64,000 nucleotides of DNA from CAYTGM01 sp964437365. Lineage in GTDB: Bacteria; Sumerlaeota; Sumerlaeia; SLMS01. The notes beneath the pieces were generated by a model. That model was not told the DNA's origin. It did no database searches and saw only the letters and a list, made by a program, of their open reading frames with translations. Both the position numbers and the translations under genes were made by a program. Location: positions 48,636 through 112,635 of the forward strand of contig CAYTGM010000015.1 of the NCBI GenBank assembly GCA_964437365.1, read 5' to 3'. Shown here piece by piece: positions 19,204 through 28,344 of the stretch (positions are counted from its first letter, which is position 1; every line of letters starts with the position of its first letter).

Positions 19204-19876
19204 GCACTTCGATCTCGTTTACAACACCATCTCTGATATTGACGACCTTGTGCGAGTGCTCCGCGATGTCTCTTTCATGCGTCACCAGGATAATGGTACG
19301 ACCTTCTTTGGACAGAGTATCGAATAGCTCCATAATTTCCTCACCTGTTTTTGAATCAAGGTTACCGGTGGGCTCATCTGCCAGAACGATCGCCGGTTCA
19401 TTCACGAGCGAGCGAGCGATCGCGACACGTTGACGCTGCCCGCCACTCAACTCGTTGGGAAGGTGTCCGGCACGATCACCTAAACCAACCAGTTCAATGA
19501 GCTTCTTAGCCTGTTGCTGACGCTCATTCTTCGATCTTCCCGCGTATATCATCGGAAGCTCAACATTATGAAGAACAGACATGTTCGGCAAGAGATTGAA
19601 ACTTTGGAAGACGAAACCGATCTCTTTGTTTCTTGTTATAGACAACTCATCATCGCCCAGAGACTGTACCTGCCGGGAACGCAGCTCGTACGTTCCCTTT
19701 GTAGGCCTGTCCAGACAGCCGATGATATGCATCAGGGTACTTTTGCCACTCCCCGATGGTCCCATTATGGACACATAATCGCCTTCTTCAATCTCCAGAT
19801 TGATCCCTCGCAGAGCATGTACTTCTACAGGCCCCATGATATACGTTTTATGGAGATCCTTTATATCTATAATCAT
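19175..19876 (-). CDS. ABC transporter ATP-binding protein, MacB/LolD type
   Basis: A 233-residue ATPase with Walker A GPSGSGKST (39-47), Q-loop FQSFNLLPNMS, signature LSGGQRQRVAIARSL (143 onward), Walker B VLADEPTGNLDS and H-loop TH. This is the LolD/MacB/FtsE subgroup that partners FtsX-like permeases. It is the last gene of the TolC-HlyD-ABC operon, with an ATGA overlap to the adaptor gene, yet no permease follows: the next gene is the convergent RluA-type enzyme, with a 29-base tail overlap. The permease must be elsewhere, or the ATPase pairs with another system. Confidence 0.92.
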   Translation of the reverse strand: MIIDIKDLHKTYIMGPVEVHALRGINLEIEEGDYVSIMGPSGSGKSTLMHIIGCLDRPTKGTYELRSRQVQSLGDDELSITRNKEIGFVFQSFNLLPNMSVLHNVELPMIYAGRSKNERQQQAKKLIELVGLGDRAGHLPNELSGGQRQRVAIARSLVNEPAIVLADEPTGNLDSKTGEEIMELFDTLSKEGRTIILVTHERDIAEHSHKVVNIRDGVVNEIEVLKSRETSTL

Positions 19877-21288
19877 CCACTTGATTCCTGTGCTGAAACC
19901 TTGAATGCTGCTTTTTCAGACATGTCGGGTTCTTCTGTTGGGCGCCTGTTCTCTTCCACAGCCTTTTGCTTCAAACCTCTTTCAACCCGCTGCAAGGCCT
20001 GAGAAGCCATATCAGTCGCTTCCTCTACATTCAGAACAGGATGCCTGAGATAAACTTCGTCACCATTTTGAAGTGACCCATCAACAGCAGCGTATAAGTT
20101 ATTCACTCCCTTTACAGTAACAGGAGTAAAGGTAGGAGATGTACCAACCTGAAAAACACCAACTTCGTCTCCCTCAAGGGTGATCGCTTCTATCGGCACC
20201 ATCAGAGTATCTGCAATTTCATCAACAGTTATGCTTGCTGAGGCTGTCATACCCTGGAAGAAATAGTCGCTGTGCTCACCCATCTTAATTTGCACTTCGA
20301 ACTCTCTCGGCCCGCCATTTTCATTTCCACTTGAACGTCTGCTTGTGTTTTCGATGGGAACGATAGACTTTCTTTCCACGATCCCCTGAAACTCTTGCCC
20401 GGGTAACGCATCAAGATAGACCATCGTTGGCTGTCCTGATTCGACTTCTGATATATCCAATTCATTAACCGGAACAATTGCCAGCATCTGCGACCGATCA
20501 GGTATTTCCACAAGGTTCAATCGTGGCCAGACACTATCCCCGTCGGAGAGTTTACTCAAAGAACCATTCTTCCAGATTTTCAGATAGGAAACCTCTCCTG
20601 CTGCGGGAGCACGGAGAACAGCATTATCTATACGTTCATTGAGTTCTTCTATCTGCTCCAGTCGTCGGTCAACGGCAAGCTTCGCCTTGTCGATCTGAGT
20701 CTTCTTAACACGGAGATTTGAGGCGAGGTTCTCTTCTGTTTTCTTCAAGTTAATGCGCGCATTACGAAGCTCAACAGAAGCCTGCAAGAGGTTTAGCTGT
20801 GCTTCATCCAATCGATTCTGGGCAGATATCTTCTTTTCTACAAGTATTTTTTCCGTCTCGAATTTCTGTCGGGCGTCCTCTTGTCGCTGAACGGCCAGCT
20901 CTACCTTAGCCTGTTCGCTCTGAAGGTCATATTCGTTTTGAACCTCCTGAAGGCGATAGTCCTCTTCCGCTGCTTCCAGGTCTTTCTCTGCGAGGGCCAG
21001 CTGGGCCTGTTCCTCCTTCAGTTGTTCCTCCTGCTCTTCTGTATCCATCCAGATGACAGGGTCATTCTCCTCGACGCGGGATCCCTCAGGAATCACTCGA
21101 ATGACAGTACCTCTATAGGGTGCGTTGACGATCGCACTCTGTGAAGCCTGCATCTCACCGATCGACGTGATAGTCTTCTTAAAATCACCTCTTTGAACAG
21201 TCGCGGTTGGAATCTCCGCGTAAACAAAGGAGACACCTAACGAAAAGAATAGAGCCTGAAAAGTTGATACCTTAGCTGATGTTATCAT
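19873..21288 (-). CDS. HlyD/RND-type periplasmic adaptor (efflux subunit)
   Basis: A 471-residue membrane fusion protein linking an inner-membrane pump to TolC. A signal-like N-terminus (FQALFFSLGVSFVYA) is followed by the lipoyl half APYRGTVIRVIPEGSRVEENDPVIWMD. A long coiled-coil hairpin rich in Glu, Gln and Lys follows (about residues 78-215), then LRAPAAGEVSYLKIW and beta-barrel parts with YLDALPGQEF and GMTASASITVDE. AGGAG lies 6 bases before the ATG. The gene sits 14 bases after the TolC-like gene and overlaps the ABC gene by 4 bases. The Glu-rich C-terminal tail is unusual. Confidence 0.9.
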   Translation of the reverse strand: MITSAKVSTFQALFFSLGVSFVYAEIPTATVQRGDFKKTITSIGEMQASQSAIVNAPYRGTVIRVIPEGSRVEENDPVIWMDTEEQEEQLKEEQAQLALAEKDLEAAEEDYRLQEVQNEYDLQSEQAKVELAVQRQEDARQKFETEKILVEKKISAQNRLDEAQLNLLQASVELRNARINLKKTEENLASNLRVKKTQIDKAKLAVDRRLEQIEELNERIDNAVLRAPAAGEVSYLKIWKNGSLSKLSDGDSVWPRLNLVEIPDRSQMLAIVPVNELDISEVESGQPTMVYLDALPGQEFQGIVERKSIVPIENTSRRSSGNENGGPREFEVQIKMGEHSDYFFQGMTASASITVDEIADTLMVPIEAITLEGDEVGVFQVGTSPTFTPVTVKGVNNLYAAVDGSLQNGDEVYLRHPVLNVEEATDMASQALQRVERGLKQKAVEENRRPTEEPDMSEKAAFKVSAQESSG

Positions 21289-21302
21289 AGTAGTCTCCTT
21301 GA

Positions 21303-23036
21303 CTATACAAGCGGTCTTCCGAGTGCCACATAAAGTTGAGCCAGAGAAATCTGGTAATTCAACAGTGCATTTCCATATCGTGTTTCAGACCCAACCAGAT
21401 CGTCCTGAGCCAGTCGCACTTCCGTTACGTTTGCGAAACCAACTTCAAATCGAGCCCGAATCAACTCGAGACTTCGCCTTGCCTGCTCAACACTCTTACT
21501 CAAAATGGTCAGCTGACTTTCCGTCGTCAGGACATTTCGGCGAGCTGAGAGCACACCGCGTATTAGATTCCTCTCTTGTGCCAAACGATTCGTGCGGCGT
21601 TGCTCCAGGCTGAGGTATGAACGCTTGAGAGCTTCGCGAGCTTCTATATTCGGCAAAGGCAGACGAAAATCAACCCCTGCATCCCAACCTGAATTCTCAA
21701 GCCCAATTCCTTCACTCGACTCATTTGTCGATGAATCAAAGCGCGTATAGCCTGCATCGAAGTTCAACTCAGGCAGAACGTCATTCTTGGCAAGTTCCAG
21801 ATCAATCTCTGCCAGCGCGACCGAGATGTCTGAAAGAATCAACTCCGGTCTGTTATTAACAGCTTCCGCCACACACTCTTCCGGCGAAGGAATGTCTACA
21901 CGTCCGATGCCGGCCAACTCGCGTGAAACATCAAGAAAGCTGATTTCTGTGTCGAGAGGGATGCCCAGAAGAATCAGCATATCCTCCCTTGATTCGTCCA
22001 GGGAACGACGACGGCCAATTGCCGTTTCAAGCTCATTGAGATAGTCAATCTCTGCACGCAGAATCTCTGATTCGTCCACCCTGCCAAAGTTATACTTCTG
22101 AGTTGTTTCATCCAGGAACACCAGACGTCGCTCGATGGCATCGCGAGAAATTCCGAGCTGCCGGGCACTCTGAAGAATCTCAAAATACGTCTGAATCACC
22201 GATAGAATCTCATCACGCTGTGTGATACGGTCAGAAAGTATATCCGACATTTCCTGTAACCTGGCGCGTCGGCGGTCTGCTGTTCCAACGGCAATACCGC
22301 CCCCCCTCAATAAAGGCTGGATATATCGAACTTCTACCTTTGAGGAGTAATCTCTCTGGTCAGTTGTTGTTGCAGGACCCAGATTAACATTACTGTCTAC
22401 ACGATCGACAAAGCCTTCTGCCCGGATCTGGCCTCCCGTATTGAGATCCACTCCTGTCTCAAAACCTGCTGTCGACGTCCCGGTCTGACTCCGTTGAACA
22501 GTCTCTTTTGTCTCCCCAGATTCTGCATCAGTGGTGGTGGCATTAGCGTCCCTCTCCTCTTGGTATCTGGAAGAAGCGACAAGGTCGAGAAAGGGGATGA
22601 AACGCGCCTCTGCGGAGCGTGAACTTGAACGTGCTATTTCCACATCACGACGCGAATTGATGAGCGTGAGGTTTGTCTCTCTTGCTTCAGCGACAAGCCG
22701 ATCCAGAGTCATCCGCGAAAAACGACTTGAGTCAGGTACTTCTGCGAAAACGACTTCTGTCGTCGAGACATCTTCAACAAACAGCGCATAGGATTGCAGA
22801 TAATCTTCGACAAGCTTTATCGAGCGGTCCGTCTTCAGTCTCAGGAAGTCGTAATCTGGTAGCTCACCCGGTTCCAGAAGCAGACTCTCATCAATATTCA
22901 CGTTTTCCGAAAGTGAATCTGAAAGACTATCCGATTGCTGATCGTCCCACTGTCCATCCTGCGCGGAACAGGGAATGTACCATATCGTAAAGATCAGAAG
23001 GGTGAAAAGGGTGCCAATGTGTCGTTTTCTATTCAT
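21303..23036 (-). CDS. TolC-family outer membrane efflux protein
   Basis: About 577 residues. The ATG at 23036 is preferred because CAGGA precedes it and the signal peptide begins cleanly (RHIGTLFTLLIFTIWYIPCSAQ); an ATG six codons upstream is possible. Two outer-membrane efflux repeats are visible, with helical segments such as RLVAEARETNLTLINSRRDV, LLRGGGIAVGTADRRRARLQ and RARFEVGFANVTEVRLAQDD, and the end NYQISLAQLYVALGRPLV. It would form the trimeric channel of a tripartite exporter with the adjacent HlyD protein. It is the first gene of the operon; the palindrome 65 bases upstream may be its operator. Confidence 0.92.
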   Translation of the reverse strand: MNRKRHIGTLFTLLIFTIWYIPCSAQDGQWDDQQSDSLSDSLSENVNIDESLLLEPGELPDYDFLRLKTDRSIKLVEDYLQSYALFVEDVSTTEVVFAEVPDSSRFSRMTLDRLVAEARETNLTLINSRRDVEIARSSSRSAEARFIPFLDLVASSRYQEERDANATTTDAESGETKETVQRSQTGTSTAGFETGVDLNTGGQIRAEGFVDRVDSNVNLGPATTTDQRDYSSKVEVRYIQPLLRGGGIAVGTADRRRARLQEMSDILSDRITQRDEILSVIQTYFEILQSARQLGISRDAIERRLVFLDETTQKYNFGRVDESEILRAEIDYLNELETAIGRRRSLDESREDMLILLGIPLDTEISFLDVSRELAGIGRVDIPSPEECVAEAVNNRPELILSDISVALAEIDLELAKNDVLPELNFDAGYTRFDSSTNESSEGIGLENSGWDAGVDFRLPLPNIEAREALKRSYLSLEQRRTNRLAQERNLIRGVLSARRNVLTTESQLTILSKSVEQARRSLELIRARFEVGFANVTEVRLAQDDLVGSETRYGNALLNYQISLAQLYVALGRPLV

Positions 23037-23101
23037 TGAGTGTCCTGTATTCAATAGGCCTGAGGGGCCGAGTTCCAGAAGTTTACTGATGTAAGAATGC
23101 C

Positions 23102-23117
23102 TTTGACTCGAGTCAAA
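23102..23117. promoter_or_regulatory. perfect 16-bp palindrome, candidate operator of the efflux operon
   Basis: TTTGACTCGAGTCAAA reads the same on both strands. It lies 65 bases before the TolC-like start codon and about 165 bases before the divergent panC. Its size and position fit a dimeric repressor site, such as those of TetR- or MarR-type efflux regulators. No regulator gene is adjacent, so this is inference. Confidence 0.45.
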
Positions 23118-23282
23118 TCGGCGTTATTTGCAAAGTTTTCTTGCCGCAGTAAGGAAGAAAGTCTACTTGCCCTTAAACAGGCAGCGGATTTTCTATCAGG
23201 AACTCACTGATGGGATAACACAAATCTTGCCGTTTCAACCATCAACGTGGAACTTTAGGGTAAGATTCAGGAAGAAGATATC

Positions 23283-24134
23283 TTGGCCAGTATGAAATCG
23301 ATCAAAACTATCGCCGAAATGAAGCAAAAGGTGAAGGAACTGAAGAAGGCTGGAAAAACCATCAGCTTCGTTCCCACCATGGGCGCTCTTCATTCCGGAC
23401 ACCTTTCAATCATCGAGAAAGCGAAAGAGCTCTCCGATGTCGTGATCATGTCTTCATTCGTCAATCCCAAGCAGTTCAATGACAAGGAAGACCTGGAAAA
23501 ATATCCCAGAGATCTTGAGAAAGATCGAAAGCTGGCTCGCAAAGCAGATGTGGATCTGTTCTTCCACCCCGACGAGACCGAAATCTACCCCCACGGCTTT
23601 CTCACGACCGTTAACGTCAGTTATTTGAGTAAGGAGTTTGAAGGCAAGTATCGCCCTGGGCATTTTCGTGGTGTCTGCACGGTCGTCCTGAAGCTCCTAA
23701 ATATCGTTCAGCCTGATTTTCTTCTACTTGGACTGAAAGACGCCCAGCAGTACACCATTCTTGTTCACCTCGTTGACGACCTCGCCCTTGATGTCAAGGT
23801 AGTGGGAGTTCCCACAATTCGGGACAAAGATGGTCTCGCGCTCTCAAGCCGTAACGTCCTTCTTTCTGCAGCTGAACGAGAAAAGGCACTCTGTATTCCT
23901 AGGGCACTTAAACGTGTTCACTTCCTGGTTAAAAAACAGGGAATTCTCCACCGAGGGGAACTTCTGCAGGCCGTTCGCTCGACACTCGAAACAGCCGGCG
24001 TCGAAGTCCAGTACGCTGATATCGTCAACCGAACCACCTTTCAGCCTCTGGATCATGTTGTCAGAGGAGATACTTTTGTTATTATCGCCGTGAAAATCGG
24101 AGATGTTCGTCTGATCGACAACACACGCATCTGA
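23283..24134 (+). CDS. panC: pantothenate synthetase PanC
   Basis: 283 residues, the normal length for PanC, which joins pantoate and beta-alanine using ATP in coenzyme A synthesis. Visible are SFVPTMGALHSGHLSIIEKA (HxGH nucleotide site), SSFVNPKQFND, YRPGHFRGVCTVVLKL, GLKDAQQYTI and the late DGLALSSRN. The usual GEKD/GQKD motif is GLKD here. The start is either TTG at 23283, with AGGA 10 bases upstream, or ATG at 23292 (MKSIKTIAEM), whose spacing of 19 is long. panB and panD are not in the window. Confidence 0.95.
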   Translation: MASMKSIKTIAEMKQKVKELKKAGKTISFVPTMGALHSGHLSIIEKAKELSDVVIMSSFVNPKQFNDKEDLEKYPRDLEKDRKLARKADVDLFFHPDETEIYPHGFLTTVNVSYLSKEFEGKYRPGHFRGVCTVVLKLLNIVQPDFLLLGLKDAQQYTILVHLVDDLALDVKVVGVPTIRDKDGLALSSRNVLLSAAEREKALCIPRALKRVHFLVKKQGILHRGELLQAVRSTLETAGVEVQYADIVNRTTFQPLDHVVRGDTFVIIAVKIGDVRLIDNTRI

Positions 24135-24270
24135 CCCCTTAAAAGCATCCCCCATCAAGTTTGGACCGTCCAACTCCCGGTTGCTCTTGACCTCACTCTA
24201 TAAAGGGGTTGCTAATGCCCCTGCAGGGAGAAAAGCGGCTCAATTAGTATAGAGAAGGTCAGAATCCATC

Positions 24271-24483
24271 ATGAAGTATAAAGAAGCACAGACACTCCAG
24301 GTTGCACTGCAAACAAAACCTTATAACCGCAATCAGGTGTTTTCTGATACTGACCCACAAATGCTTTTCGCCATCTGGCAAATGGAGTTCGGGAAAGATC
24401 CGGAAGATACCCTCGACGAAATTCAAGACGCCGAGGTTATTTACGACAAGTTCCGCCCCAGACTCTCCTCAAAAATCAAGTAA
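24271..24483 (+). CDS. small hypothetical protein
   Basis: A 70-residue, charged, soluble-looking protein (MKYKEAQTLQVALQTKPYN ... DEIQDAEVIYDKFRPRLSSK) with AGAAGG about 10 bases before the ATG. The composition is protein-like, with acidic helices. No family or metal site is recognised. It sits alone between panC and the SUMT/HemD gene. Confidence 0.55.
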   Translation: MKYKEAQTLQVALQTKPYNRNQVFSDTDPQMLFAIWQMEFGKDPEDTLDEIQDAEVIYDKFRPRLSSKIK

Positions 24484-24789
24484 TCCTTTCAAAATATTCT
24501 TCTCCCCCTCTCAAATGCCTTTGAGCAACTCGCATTGTTTTCTGCCTTTATTTGCAGCCTGTGAGAGGGTCTCTTTACCAGCACGCAAGCCTCGATACAG
24601 CACGACTATGCCCACGTTTGAGTGAAGCCAAATCTACCTGCCTCGCTCAGTTGCTGTTCTGTCCATAATTACAAGAATGACTCAAAATACAGAGTATTAA
24701 TACTTTACCCTGAGCAGTTAACCATGATGCTCTTGGAATCGGAAAGTTATTTCATCATGGTTTTCAGCAACAGCAAACGGTAGTTACCT
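24484..24789. other. intergenic region upstream of the SUMT/HemD gene
   Basis: About 300 bases of low-G+C sequence without a supported gene. The only structure seen is the inverted repeat at 24720-24762. Confidence 0.45.
24720..24762 (+). promoter_or_regulatory. 10-bp inverted repeat before the SUMT/HemD gene
   Basis: AACCATGATG and CATCATGGTT are perfect complements across a 23-base loop, ending 27 bases before the start codon. It may be a leader hairpin or an operator. The function is not known. Confidence 0.35.
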
Positions 24790-26655
24790 ATGGCTTTGGG
24801 CAAAGTTTATATTGTCGGAATCGGTCCCGGTGATCCTGCGTTCCTCTCAAGAAGATGCCTTCAGGTCCTTGAAAAGATCGATAGCTATCTCTATGATGAA
24901 ACCGTATCTGAGAGAATCCTTCAGTTTCTCAACCCCGAAGCTGAAAAAGTCTATATCGGGATAGATAACGAAGGAAATAAACCCACTCAGGAAGAGGTTA
25001 ATCGAATGCTCGTTCGAAGAGCTTTCGATGGAAAGCGGGTCGCAAGACTTAGAAATGGTGACCCCTACCTCCTGGGTCGTGGCAGCGAAGAAGCTCTCTT
25101 TTGCCTGAGCCAGAACGTTGGCTTCGAAGTCGTCTCGGGTGTCAGCGCCATTCTCGCTGCCTCTGTTGGCGCCGGGATACCTCTCCTGCAATCAGGTCTG
25201 TCGCGCTCGGTCCTCGTCACCAAAGGTCCCTTCCAGGAAAAATCCGAGGGTCCTCCTGACCAGCAAAGCTCAGGAGAAGAAAGAAAATCATCAGGTCTTG
25301 TGAAAAAAGGAGGTGTCCAGATCAAGCGGAGGAAAAAGACTCCGTCTATACCGAAAGACCAGGGAGTCAGACTTAGGCAGAGTCAGGAAAGACAGCTTCT
25401 CAGTAGAATCTCACCCTCAGAAAGTTCCAACACCGGAGCTAGAGACGATAGCACCGGCAACATCGTTGACTGGGTCGCCATATCCAACGCAGCGGACACG
25501 ATTGTCGTACTTGAATCCTGGGGAAAAGACCAGTTCCGACTTATTAAGGAAGGACTACTGAAAGGGAACCGGACCGAGGATGAGCCCGTTGCATTGATCA
25601 GCCGAGGTGGAACACACGAACAAAAAACTCGCATTACCACATTGGGAAAATTGGAAGCGGATTTCGAGCAGTCGTCCTTTCCTCCGCCAATCGTTCTTAT
25701 CATCGGTGACGTCGTAAATCTTTCTCAATTCCTGAACCTGGAGAAGCAGAAAATGCTTCTGGGCCTGGATATCTCTTTCATCTGTACTGACGATATATCT
25801 CCCCATTGGCGCTATACCGCTGAGGATGCGGGCGCAACAGTCCAGCAATATATCATCGCTAACAACAGACTCTTTCCTGAAATTGAAGAGGAAATCCTCG
25901 CACTGAATGGAAGGTTCAATCGAACAACACTGGCTCTGGTTTACTCTGAAGTTGCAGTAAACCTCCTGAGAGCAAACCTCGAAGCACAATCAAACCTCCC
26001 CCTGAAAGAATACTTCGCTGATAGCAGAATTATTGCGGTGGGTTCTGCCACGGCCCATGCACTTGAAAAAGCGGGGCTGAGACCCATAGTTGTTCAGGCA
26101 ATGACAAAACAGGATCAGTTGATCGACCTGATCGTCAGTCCTGGAAACATTAAAGAAGTCATCATCTTTGGGGGTGCTGATTCACAATCGCAGGTCCAGC
26201 AAAAACTCACGGAAGCTGGCATCAAGGCTGAGGAACTCCTTCTCTACTATCCAGCAGCCAATGATTCAACCCTGAGAGAACTGTATACAAACCTGGAATC
26301 TGGACGTATACACCTCTTATTCTTTGATTCTCCAGATTCTGTGAAGACCCTCAGCGACACCTGGGGAAATGAAACACTCAAGAAAGCCTTACATAATAAA
26401 TACACCATCACCGCCAATACGATAACCAGTGTTCAACTCACCAATTCAGGCCTGAAAGCAGATATCACATTGGGTCACCCTCATCCTGATCAACTGCTGG
26501 AAGCACTTGTCCAATGGAAGAAAAGTCCCTCCGACCCGTCACTCTACCAAACAATCTCTTCAGAAGATGTTCATAAAAAACTTAATGAAGAGGACGATGA
26601 CTGGGAAGAGGAAGGCAGTCTTCAAGACGAACACGAGGATGATACTAACTGGTAA
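24790..26655 (+). CDS. fused uroporphyrinogen-III C-methyltransferase / uroporphyrinogen-III synthase, divergent
   Basis: A 621-residue fusion of two tetrapyrrole enzymes. Residues 1-148 and 225-315 match a SUMT-type methyltransferase: VYIVGIGPGDPAFLS, RLRNGDPYLLGRGSEEALF, VVSGVSAILAASVGAGIPL, then DWVAISNAADTIVVLE and PPPIVLIIGDVVNL. Residues 325-585 match HemD: GLDISFICTDD, AVGSATAHALEKAGL and LLFFDSPDSVKTL. A low-complexity, basic and Ser/Glu-rich insert of about 75 residues (149-224) splits the methyltransferase. The usual PLTHR after GIP is PLLQSG here, so methyltransferase activity is uncertain. The C-terminus is very acidic (EEDDDWEEEGSLQDEHEDD). The last 11 bases overlap the convergent glycosyltransferase gene. 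Confidence 0.85.
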   Translation: MALGKVYIVGIGPGDPAFLSRRCLQVLEKIDSYLYDETVSERILQFLNPEAEKVYIGIDNEGNKPTQEEVNRMLVRRAFDGKRVARLRNGDPYLLGRGSEEALFCLSQNVGFEVVSGVSAILAASVGAGIPLLQSGLSRSVLVTKGPFQEKSEGPPDQQSSGEERKSSGLVKKGGVQIKRRKKTPSIPKDQGVRLRQSQERQLLSRISPSESSNTGARDDSTGNIVDWVAISNAADTIVVLESWGKDQFRLIKEGLLKGNRTEDEPVALISRGGTHEQKTRITTLGKLEADFEQSSFPPPIVLIIGDVVNLSQFLNLEKQKMLLGLDISFICTDDISPHWRYTAEDAGATVQQYIIANNRLFPEIEEEILALNGRFNRTTLALVYSEVAVNLLRANLEAQSNLPLKEYFADSRIIAVGSATAHALEKAGLRPIVVQAMTKQDQLIDLIVSPGNIKEVIIFGGADSQSQVQQKLTEAGIKAEELLLYYPAANDSTLRELYTNLESGRIHLLFFDSPDSVKTLSDTWGNETLKKALHNKYTITANTITSVQLTNSGLKADITLGHPHPDQLLEALVQWKKSPSDPSLYQTISSEDVHKKLNEEDDDWEEEGSLQDEHEDDTNW

Positions 26656-27784
26656 CCCTGCCAGATTGCCCTGTTAGATCCTTGTAGAGATCTCTGTATT
26701 TTTTCGCACAAATGTGTATATCGTATCGTTGCTTTGAGAATTCGCGCTGAGGAATTGAAAGCTCACTATTCTGATTGTTCTTCTCCCAATGAGAGTGGAG
26801 ATCCAATATAGAACGCGCCCATACTTGTGGATTGGAACCTTCAACCAGGAGAGAACGAGGATATGCAGGTAACAAATCTCCTGAACCTGCCTCTGCAGCG
26901 GCGACCACAGGCAACCCACAGGAAAGAGCTTCTGCCAGGACAAGACCAAACGGTTCCTTTTCAGCCACATGAAGCAGTAAGTCTGACTGTCTCATCAGGT
27001 CAGGCATCTGATCAACCTGCCCTGCAAATTGAACGGAATCCTCAAGGTTCATCTGCGAAGTGAGGTTTTCCAGGGTCTCTTTGAGAGGTCCGTCGCCTGC
27101 ATAGACAAGCTGAGAGCCAGGCTTCACCTTTCGGAGGTACATAAAAGCCCTCAAAGCAAGCTCGGGTCGCTTGCGCGCGATCAGACTTCCTGCCACAAGA
27201 ATCTTCAGCGTATCGTTTGTGCAAGGAGGAGTCTCTCCCAGTCCAGAAAAAAGACTCATATCTATACCGTTCTCAACGACTTCAATCTGAGAGGCGTCTA
27301 TTCCTTCTTGTAATAGCTCCCCGCGACATAACTCAGAGATCGCAACAATCTTTGAATTTTCCGGCAAGGATGTTCGGTACCATCTTTTGACGAGAGGTTT
27401 CAGATACTTCCCCTTCTCACTCCAGGCATGAAGACCGTGCTCGGTTACCAGATAGGGAAGTTTACATAGCGAGGCGAGTCGTCTTCCAAGAAAGTCCGAT
27501 CGTAGAAGATGGGCATGAATGACATCAAACGACTGTACCCATTTGGGAATATCAGTTCTGATCTTCCCTAAGATCGCCGCAAAGTTGTCATGTTTAACAC
27601 ATCGTACTTCTCCGTTCAGCCTGGCAACTTCGTCTTTAAATGCCTCTTTGAGCGGACCCTTTTTTTCGAGCGCAAAGATTGAAACCTCGAGTTCATCGGG
27701 ATTCCAGGCTTTCATAAGCGAGAGGACCAGTCGACCTGGACCATCAGCTTCGAAGCCCCTAAGAATGAGAAGTACCTTGATCAT
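26645..27784 (-). CDS. glycosyltransferase family 4 (GT-B)
   Basis: About 379 residues from ATG at 27784 (MIKVLLILRGFEADGPGRLVL), which fits the GT-B N-terminus; a longer frame from TTG at 27820 is possible. Motifs are DVIHAHLLRSDFLGR, VTEHGLHA, KILVAGSLIARKRPELALRA, YAGDGPLKETL and EKEPFGLVLAEALSCGLPVV, the donor-binding ExxxxxxxE. It would build part of a surface glycan. No strong ribosome site is visible. It lies between the SUMT/HemD gene and tRNA-Leu. Confidence 0.87.
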   Translation of the reverse strand: MIKVLLILRGFEADGPGRLVLSLMKAWNPDELEVSIFALEKKGPLKEAFKDEVARLNGEVRCVKHDNFAAILGKIRTDIPKWVQSFDVIHAHLLRSDFLGRRLASLCKLPYLVTEHGLHAWSEKGKYLKPLVKRWYRTSLPENSKIVAISELCRGELLQEGIDASQIEVVENGIDMSLFSGLGETPPCTNDTLKILVAGSLIARKRPELALRAFMYLRKVKPGSQLVYAGDGPLKETLENLTSQMNLEDSVQFAGQVDQMPDLMRQSDLLLHVAEKEPFGLVLAEALSCGLPVVAAAEAGSGDLLPAYPRSLLVEGSNPQVWARSILDLHSHWEKNNQNSELSIPQREFSKQRYDIHICAKKYRDLYKDLTGQSGRVTS

Positions 27785-27888
27785 GTAGCATGAATTAGTC
27801 GGAAAGAAAGAGAGCGCCAAGGAAAATGGCGCCGGGTCACTTTTGCGCTTGCTTTCGGAGTCAAAATCGATAGGGATGTCGACCCCGT

Positions 27889-27974
27889 GCCCAGGTGGCG
27901 GAACTGGCAGACGCGCTGGATTTAGGTTCCAGTACCCAAAAGGTGTGGAGGTTCGACTCCTCTCCTGGGCACCA
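27889..27974 (+). tRNA. tRNA-Leu (anticodon UAG)
   Basis: An 86-base cloverleaf. The acceptor GCCCAGG pairs with CCTGGGC, followed by ACCA with CCA encoded. The anticodon stem is CTGGA/TCCAG around loop TTTAGGT, giving anticodon TAG. The long variable arm of class II tRNAs is present, and the T arm is GGAGGTTCGACTCC with loop TTCGACT. Confidence 0.97.
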
Positions 27975-28344
27975 TGTATATCTCACATAACATCAGTCAT
28001 ATCAATGACTTGTAGCTTTTCAGATTGATCAGAATCGCTCATATCGTGCATTGAGCGTGTAAGTGCAGCTCTACCCCCAGTTGCTCCCAAGAACAGAACG
28101 TGACTCAATGGTTATGGTTGGGGATCAATTGGTCACACCCTTCGCATCGAGCAGAAACTGACTACAATAGTTTCCTGAGTTAAATTGGAAAGTCTCTTTT
28201 CTAAGACGTCTGAACGAGCAGTCCCCAATTTACTCGAGACAGGATTGATAAGCATTATCTCGTGATGAATGATTTCTGAAACCAGATGATAAACAAGATT
28301 CGCGAATACACTCTATCGACAACACCCGAACACCGTTCCTCTGT
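27975..28344. other. intergenic region after tRNA-Leu
   Basis: 370 bases between tRNA-Leu and the end of the NamZ-like gene. I see no gene, repeat or clear terminator in it. Confidence 0.4.

Noticed and set aside
27840..27890. Promoter for tRNA-Leu
   Set aside because: No clear -35/-10 pair at acceptable spacing could be identified, so none is reported.
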